Origin: a virus
Virus record (IMG/VR): IMGVR_UViG_3300030331_002658
Span: 1-22,543 of that record
Length of the DNA: 22,543 bases
Reading direction: 5' to 3' (one strand)
Shown here: piece by piece, positions 19,483 through 22,543 of the stretch
Position numbering within the stretch: position 1 is the first letter of the stretch
Layout: each line of letters opens with the position of its first letter
Position numbers and translations under genes: made by a program
Notes under the pieces: generated by a model
What the model was told of the DNA's origin: nothing
Seen by the model: only the letters and a program-made list of their open reading frames with translations
Database searches by the model: none

Positions 19483-19700
19483 AATACCTTTCCTTTGTTT
19501 GTCATAATTTTAATGTTGTTATTTTCTTCCAATAGTCTGTCGTATTCTTTCTCCCAAATTTTATTTTTATCGATTACTTCTCTCAACTTCTTTTTTAATA
19601 ATTCGTTTTGATTTGTAAGATATTCTATTTGAAATTCTAGGTCGTTTGGACCCTTTGGATTTATTTCCTCTTTCATCTTTATTTTATGTTTAATGCTCAT
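19479..19700 (-). CDS. Small coiled-coil protein (73 aa)
   Basis: 73 residues. MSIKHKIKMKEEINPKGPND then LEFQIEYLTNQNELLKKKLR and EVIDKNKIWEKEYDRLLEEN: a leucine-heptad coiled coil. A strong AAGGAG is 6 nt before the ATG at 19700, which supports that start over the Met at codon 9. Overlaps the zinc-ribbon gene by 11 nt. Possibly a structural or scaffold helper; function unknown. Confidence 0.7.
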   Translation of the reverse strand: MSIKHKIKMKEEINPKGPNDLEFQIEYLTNQNELLKKKLREVIDKNKIWEKEYDRLLEENNNIKIMTNKGKVL

Positions 19701-19842
19701 ACAATTCTCCTTGTGAATCGCATGCTTCGCAGTCTGCCCATATCTCTTCTTTAGCTAAGTGATAAGGTATTCTTACATAACCATTACCTCTACACTCAGG
19801 ACAAATAATTTTTTTAGTTTCCTTTTGTTTTAATTCTTCCAT
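19690..19842 (-). CDS. DnaJ-type zinc-finger mini-protein (50 aa)
   Basis: 50 residues, MEELKQKETKKIICPECRGN then GYVRIPYHLAKEEIWADCEA and CDSQGELYEH. Two CxxC pairs in the style C-P-E-C-R-G-N-G-Y ... C-E-A-C-D-S-Q-G-E, identical in layout to the CxxCxGxG knuckles of DnaJ. A single zinc site and protein or nucleic-acid binding are likely. Not in a longer DnaJ. Overlaps the RHH-like gene by 29 nt. Confidence 0.75.
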   Translation of the reverse strand: MEELKQKETKKIICPECRGNGYVRIPYHLAKEEIWADCEACDSQGELYEH

Positions 19843-19993
19843 TTAACTTACTCGCCTTTTCTTTTACTAAAATGTTTATAGTTTGTGACCTACTAAGTGT
19901 AGTGTTGGGTACAATTACTTTTCGTATTTGATCTAGTTTATTGTAAGTCTCATGGGATAACGAGACATTTTTATATTTTGTTATATCAGTCAT
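19814..19993 (-). CDS. Ribbon-helix-helix-like regulator candidate (59 aa)
   Basis: 59 residues, MTDITKYKNVSLSHETYNKL followed by DQIRKVIVPNTTLSRSQTIN and ILVKEKASKLNG. The layout strand (KNVSLS)-helix (HETYNKLDQIRK)-loop-LSRSQTINILVKE helix resembles Arc/CopG folds, where the first strand reads DNA and the L-S-R-S-x-T pattern starts helix two. AAAGGAG lies 11 nt before the ATG. It is first in a leftward transcript next to a TGGGAT element. A regulator that binds nearby sites is an inference. Confidence 0.6.
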   Translation of the reverse strand: MTDITKYKNVSLSHETYNKLDQIRKVIVPNTTLSRSQTINILVKEKASKLNGRIKTKGN

Positions 19994-20012
19994 ATGCTGT
20001 TATACTCCTTTC

Positions 20013-20041
20013 TTGTTTATATAAATCATATGGGATTTATC
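20013..20041 (+). promoter_or_regulatory. Plus-strand promoter candidate with TGGGAT element
   Basis: TTGTTT (20013-20018), 17-nt spacer ending TGGGA, TTTATC (20036-20041). Weak boxes but the same layout as the GP88 promoter. Would drive the secreted mini-protein gene at 20064. Confidence 0.45.
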
Positions 20042-20064
20042 TCATACATTACAATGGGTGTCAA
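20036..20064 (-). promoter_or_regulatory. Minus-strand promoter of the RHH/zinc-finger/homing endonuclease operon
   Basis: TTGACA (20064-20059), 17-nt spacer, GATAAA (20041-20036). The -10 boxes of this and the plus-strand promoter occupy the same six bases, so the two transcripts exclude each other. Confidence 0.7.
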
Positions 20065-20276
20065 TGAAATATTTGTTAATAATGATAATGTGTTCAAACG
20101 TTACGGGTACGTGTATGCCGGGCTATGAATGGCCAAAACAATTTGATACTATGTATGGGTGTCTTGAAAGCGGATATAAACAAAGTTTGATAAAACACGA
20201 AGAGATCGGACCAAAAGATGTTAACGAAAACGGTATCTATATAAAATTTATTTGTAGAAAAACGGAAACTATTTAA
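20064..20276 (+). CDS. Small secreted or periplasmic protein (70 aa)
   Basis: 70 residues from ATG 20064 (a GTG at 20058 is in frame). MKYLLIMIMCSNVTGTCMPG is a short signal peptide-like start; then GYEWPKQFDTMYGCLESGYK, a DVNENGIYIKFICRKTETI end. Three conserved-looking Cys after the leader (in TCMPG, YGCLE, FICRK) suit an exported small protein. Similar mini-proteins occur in pelagiphages, as far as I remember. On the plus strand against the direction of its neighbours. Function unknown, possibly at the cell envelope. Confidence 0.7.
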   Translation: MKYLLIMIMCSNVTGTCMPGYEWPKQFDTMYGCLESGYKQSLIKHEEIGPKDVNENGIYIKFICRKTETI

Positions 20277-20490
20277 CACACTCAGATCCAAACCAAGCAT
20301 TACCAGATCCATCATTCAACCACCAACGATTTTTTGCATCATCAAAAGTGGCGATAGCTTCTCTATGGTCCTCTGCGAAAGACATACACTCTGCTAGTGT
20401 TATCGATCTTGTTAATTCGTAAACTTCCCTGATGTAGGTTCCGTCTACTTTTAAAAGATAGATTATTAAGTGAGATACCATTTCTTCCAT
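20269..20490 (-). CDS. Small conserved protein (73 aa)
   Basis: 73 residues from ATG 20490, MEEMVSHLIIYLLKVDGTYI then REVYELTRSITLAECMSFAE, DHREAIATFDDAKNRWWLND and GSGNAWFGSECVK. A TTG start at 20526, overlapping the preceding stop, would add 12 residues; an ATG at 20481 would remove 3. Two Cys and the D-G-S-G-x-x-W end look conserved. No function assigned. It converges with the secreted protein gene by 8 nt. Confidence 0.65.
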   Translation of the reverse strand: MEEMVSHLIIYLLKVDGTYIREVYELTRSITLAECMSFAEDHREAIATFDDAKNRWWLNDGSGNAWFGSECVK

Positions 20491-20522
20491 CACTTGTCTT
20501 GTTCCATATTTCTGCGGCTTCG

Positions 20523-20711
20523 TCAATTTTTTTCAACAGCATATTTTCTAGTGCCAAACTGCAGTATCTTTTTTAAACCTGGAGCTGACAGCTCAACGCT
20601 TACACCATACGGCTGCCATGCTTTTTTCATCAAGTTTAATTCTAATAAAAAACTAGCGTATTGTTTTTGAGTTATGCCTTTTGGTTTTATTGTTATAACT
20701 TTTTCTTTCAT
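20523..20711 (-). CDS. Small basic conserved protein (62 aa)
   Basis: 62 residues from ATG 20711 (ATGA overlap with the preceding stop), MKEKVITIKPKGITQKQYAS then FLLELNLMKKAWQPYGVSVE and LSAPGLKKILQFGTRKYAVE. Helix-rich, basic. The P-K-G-I-T-Q-K-Q-Y-A-S-F-L-L-E-L-N segment seems a family motif of marine phages. Function unknown. Confidence 0.7.
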   Translation of the reverse strand: MKEKVITIKPKGITQKQYASFLLELNLMKKAWQPYGVSVELSAPGLKKILQFGTRKYAVEKN

Positions 20712-21109
20712 TTGTTCCAAAAAGTTGTGTTACCAGTTGTTGTGATACTAGTGCCAGTAGTAGGGGCCACACTTCCAGAATGATAGTGATCTACAAACGT
20801 TGGACCTCTATTCTCTAACAAATAGATTATCTTATCTTTCAAGGATTCTGATTTTCTAAGAGCGTTCAGTTCATCCATCTTACGTTCGTTGTCTGCTATG
20901 TTCTTCACTGTTGCTATATCTTCATTGTGGGCATCGTGCAGGTCATCCATTTCTCTTTTGTGTATTTCTTTTTCATTATGAAGATCTACTTCTGCCTTGT
21001 CTAACTGTTTTTGCAACTTGTTATAATCTCTAACCCAACACTTATCTCTATGTGCTAAATCTTTGATTTTATTAATCAATTGCTTTTTGTTTAGCTTTAT
21101 GTACATCAT
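20708..21109 (-). CDS. Coiled-coil protein (133 aa)
   Basis: 133 residues: MMYIKLNKKQLINKIKDLAH, then an extended charged coiled coil to about residue 98 (KQLDKAEVDLHNEKEIHKRE, ALRKSESLKDKIIYLLENRG) and a Ser/Thr/Gly-rich tail (GSVAPTTGTSITTTGNTTFW). Resembles the DUF-type helical proteins found near phage replication genes; function unknown. Starts ~47 nt downstream of a UUCG hairpin that separates it from the ParB-like gene. Confidence 0.7.
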   Translation of the reverse strand: MMYIKLNKKQLINKIKDLAHRDKCWVRDYNKLQKQLDKAEVDLHNEKEIHKREMDDLHDAHNEDIATVKNIADNERKMDELNALRKSESLKDKIIYLLENRGPTFVDHYHSGSVAPTTGTSITTTGNTTFWNK

Positions 21110-21129
21110 GTTTTACCTTTCTTTGTTAA

Positions 21130-21151
21130 TTAAGGGCCCGAAGGCCCTTAA
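21130..21151 (-). terminator. UUCG-capped hairpin (weak terminator or processing site)
   Basis: On the minus strand TTAAGGGCC-TTCG-GGCCCTTAA: nine pairs with a stable cUUCGg tetraloop. It follows the ParB-like gene and precedes the coiled-coil gene. No T run follows, so partial terminator or mRNA-stabilising hairpin is more likely. Confidence 0.5.
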
Positions 21152-21155
21152 ATGT

Positions 21156-21944
21156 TTATTTATTTGTTTTAAAATCTCTAAACACAATAGGTCTAAATTT
21201 CTTTAAACCTTGATTATGTTTATTATAGACTTTACTCACTATGTCGACCCACTCTTGACTATTAGTGGCACCTTTAAATTTAGCAGATAATTTCTCTACC
21301 TTTTTTACAAAGTGCTCTCTATTAAAGCCATCGTGGCTCATCGCATGCAATAAAGAGTAATAGAAGAAAGTGTTTTTACATTTACTAGAATCTATTTCTG
21401 TTAGAATCTTGTTTATGTATTCTATTGTTTCTTCAGACTCTTTTCTGTCTACGACTGAAAATAAACCATGTTCGAAGTCAGTCTCTTGAGACCGTTCTCT
21501 TCTAAATGAGTTATTAAGAATAGTAATGGCCACGGAAAATTTATTATTCAAAGAATGTTTTTCCATGAAAGAATTACAATAAATGTAATCTTCATTACCT
21601 TTCTCAACCCATTTTTTTAAATGGTTTTTCATAACCCAATTAGAATTATCAGTATTTGCTATACTAATATCATCAGCCTTGAGTTTTTCCGTCACAATGA
21701 AACGAATTGGTTTATTCAATTCACTTCTTGCAGCGAATCGGTGTTGCCCATCAAAGATAGGGTACTTACCTTTTTTGTTTTTAGATAAAACAAGTATTGG
21801 GATTTCTTTTAAATCCCTTCTCTTAATTTTATCTTTTAAACGATTAACATGTGAACGATTAATATCACGATTGCCCTTAACAAAGTCAAATAGACCATAG
21901 TTTCGGGTTTCTTGTATTACGCCCACGCTTTGTATTGCGTTCAT
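21156..21944 (-). CDS. ParB-like / DGQHR domain protein
   Basis: 262 residues. A ParB/Srx-type N-terminal fold: RSHVNRLKDKIKRRDLKEIP, ILVLSKNKKGKYPIFDGQHR (D65-G-Q-H-R69) and FAARSELNKPIRFIV. The rest is helical (HLKKWVEKGNEDYIYCNSFM, GFNREHFVKKVEKLSAKFKG) with a basic end. ParB-like domains with a DGQHR or GERR motif are found as phage nucleases, CTP switches and in the DndB family. Activity not clear. AGGAG 5 nt before the ATG and a consensus promoter upstream. Confidence 0.72.
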   Translation of the reverse strand: MNAIQSVGVIQETRNYGLFDFVKGNRDINRSHVNRLKDKIKRRDLKEIPILVLSKNKKGKYPIFDGQHRFAARSELNKPIRFIVTEKLKADDISIANTDNSNWVMKNHLKKWVEKGNEDYIYCNSFMEKHSLNNKFSVAITILNNSFRRERSQETDFEHGLFSVVDRKESEETIEYINKILTEIDSSKCKNTFFYYSLLHAMSHDGFNREHFVKKVEKLSAKFKGATNSQEWVDIVSKVYNKHNQGLKKFRPIVFRDFKTNK

Positions 21945-21969
21945 GTTTTCTCCTTTATGTTACTCTTTC

Positions 21970-21998
21970 TATATAGGATAATGCGAGATATTTGTCAA
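21970..21998 (-). promoter_or_regulatory. Minus-strand promoter of the ParB-like gene
   Basis: TTGACA (21998-21993), 17-nt spacer, TATATA (21975-21970), 25 nt upstream of the Shine-Dalgarno region. The -35 overlaps the end of the 22133 gene region by a few bases. Confidence 0.82.
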
Positions 21999-22001
21999 GG
22001 C

Positions 22002-22133
22002 TTATCTGCCCTGACCACGGTATTTTTTATAATTACGTTTTTCTGATTTATTCATACGTTTTTTATGTCTACCTATCTTAGGTTTTGACCGTTCTATGTA
22101 CGTATTTACACCAAATTTACTCTTCTTCGCCAT
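22002..22133 (-). CDS. Tiny conserved basic protein (43 aa)
   Basis: 43 residues, MAKKSKFGVNTYIERSKPKI then GRHKKRMNKSEKRNYKKYRG and QGR. The string K-P-x-x-G-R-H-K-K-x-x-N-K-S-E-K-R recurs in many marine phages and cyanophages as a very short stand-alone ORF. Highly basic; ribosome- or nucleic-acid-binding role is possible. The start is within the end of the preceding zinc-ribbon gene (17-nt overlap). Confidence 0.75.
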   Translation of the reverse strand: MAKKSKFGVNTYIERSKPKIGRHKKRMNKSEKRNYKKYRGQGR

Positions 22134-22350
22134 AATTTCCGAAATAATTATCAACCTCAGATTGTAAAGTATTTTTTGTTAAGTGAGGTATATAACTTAT
22201 TTTGCCATTAATATGTTGTTCTAAATCTGAACCACAGGTCATACATCTAAAAACTTGTCTGGTTATACCTACCAACATTGTGTGTTCTCCACATGTTGGA
22301 CAGTTGCCATTAACTATCTCTGTTTGAAATTTGAAAAACTTTCCTGTCAT
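22117..22350 (-). CDS. Zinc-ribbon protein (77 aa)
   Basis: 77 residues. MTGKFFKFQTEIVNGNCPTC then GEHTMLVGITRQVFRCMTCG, SDLEQHINGKISYIPHLTKN and an acidic tail. Two C-x2-C pairs (CPTC, CMTC) about 20 residues apart make a rubredoxin/zinc-ribbon knuckle; the following QHINGKISYIP is a conserved block of a family common in T4-like cyanophages and pelagiphages. Small transcription or nucleic-acid binding factor inferred. Confidence 0.8.
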   Translation of the reverse strand: MTGKFFKFQTEIVNGNCPTCGEHTMLVGITRQVFRCMTCGSDLEQHINGKISYIPHLTKNTLQSEVDNYFGNYGEEE

Positions 22351-22435
22351 ATATTCTTTTATTCTTTATCACTTTATTTTTAAAATGTCTTAGTTGTTTT
22401 GCAACTGGGTTTCTTTTTTTGTTGGGCTTTTTCAT
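22310..22435 (-). CDS. Tiny basic ORF (41 aa)
   Basis: 41 residues, MKKPNKKRNPVAKQLRHFKN then KVIKNKRIYDRKVFQISNRD and S. The K-K-R-N-P-V-A-K-x-L motif occurs in tiny phage proteins of the same kind. Overlaps the zinc-ribbon gene by 41 nt; ATGA-linked to the upstream gene. Confidence 0.55.
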   Translation of the reverse strand: MKKPNKKRNPVAKQLRHFKNKVIKNKRIYDRKVFQISNRDS

Positions 22436-22543
22436 TTAAGGTGAAGTTTTTTGATACTTTTTTCACCCATGTAGATTTCTGTTTCTGCTTCACTACGTAT
22501 GCATTTGTAAGATATGTTTGGATTAAATTCACGTTCTGCTACA
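22432..22543 (-). CDS. C-terminal fragment of an unknown gene (right edge)
   Basis: An open frame running off the right edge gives the last 36 residues: VAEREFNPNISYKCIRSEAE then TEIYMGEKSIKKLHLK. It ends in an ATGA overlap with the next gene. Start lies outside the window, so identity is unknown; an alternative frame with GTG near 22530 is less likely. Confidence 0.5.
   Translation of the reverse strand, partial: VAEREFNPNISYKCIRSEAETEIYMGEKSIKKLHLK

Noticed and set aside
20363-20557. Minus ORF MALENMLLKKIDEAAEIWNK in another frame over the 73-aa gene.
   Set aside because: No Shine-Dalgarno and the latter half looks random; the alternative frame has a more convincing conserved-looking end. 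A frameshift relic remains possible.
1-22543. tRNA, rRNA, CRISPR array, integrase or transposase.
   Set aside because: None seen by eye; no cloverleaf or regular spacer repeats; no recombinase motif in any ORF.

Overview
The window is a contiguous piece of a tailed double-stranded DNA phage genome. The DNA is AT-rich, genes are tightly packed with many ATGA/TAATG start-stop overlaps, and I see no bacterial housekeeping gene, rRNA, tRNA, integrase or CRISPR array. Protein content (P22-like large portal, Terminase_2-type small subunit, phage GroES, TIGR02466-like 2OG-Fe(II) oxygenase, GP88-like Cys-rich protein, many tiny Lys/Arg-rich proteins, conserved zinc ribbons) resembles the uncultured marine phages and pelagiphage/cyanophage relatives. 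A marine alphaproteobacterial host such as SAR11 is plausible but is inference. Both ends are inside genes, so this is not a complete genome.

Left half (1-12642), all on the minus strand and read right to left: large terminase, a 142-aa protein, a 548-aa GG-motif protein, a tiny overlapping ORF, the portal, a small ORF, a holin-like two-TM protein, then a run of about a dozen very small, mostly extremely basic proteins (3400-5848). It continues with a co-chaperonin (GroES), a scaffold-like acidic coiled coil, an uncharacterised protein, a decoration-like protein and the N-terminal part of the major capsid protein. This is the packaging and head-assembly module.

Middle (12643-17322): a GC-rich non-coding stretch upstream of the terminase, a strong intrinsic terminator for the leftward right-arm operon, several small unknown genes and the most striking object of the window. 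This is a ~480-nt GC-rich, highly structured, non-coding region (about 14274-14760, plus strand) with its own near-consensus promoter, a 5' H-type pseudoknot, at least ten well-formed helices and a 28-nt T tract at its end. It is followed by a plus-strand promoter and a GP88-like cysteine-rich gene. A lone small terminase gene lies on the plus strand, 3.6 kb from the large subunit and in the opposite direction. A TTGTACC repeat array (17100-17227) lies downstream.

Right arm (17323-22543), mainly minus strand: a RecB/Cas4-like PD-(D/E)XK exonuclease, a tiny lipoprotein plus tiny membrane protein pair, a 2OG-Fe(II) oxygenase, a LAGLIDADG homing endonuclease, a coiled coil, a zinc-ribbon protein, a ribbon-helix-helix-like protein, a plus-strand secreted mini-protein, conserved small unknowns, a DGQHR/ParB-like protein and more small conserved proteins. 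Several promoters in the middle and right arm share a TGGGATAT-type element next to or overlapping the -10 box, which suggests common control.

Coordinates of genes too short for routine calling were derived by manual translation. Functions come from motif recognition only; no database search was run.
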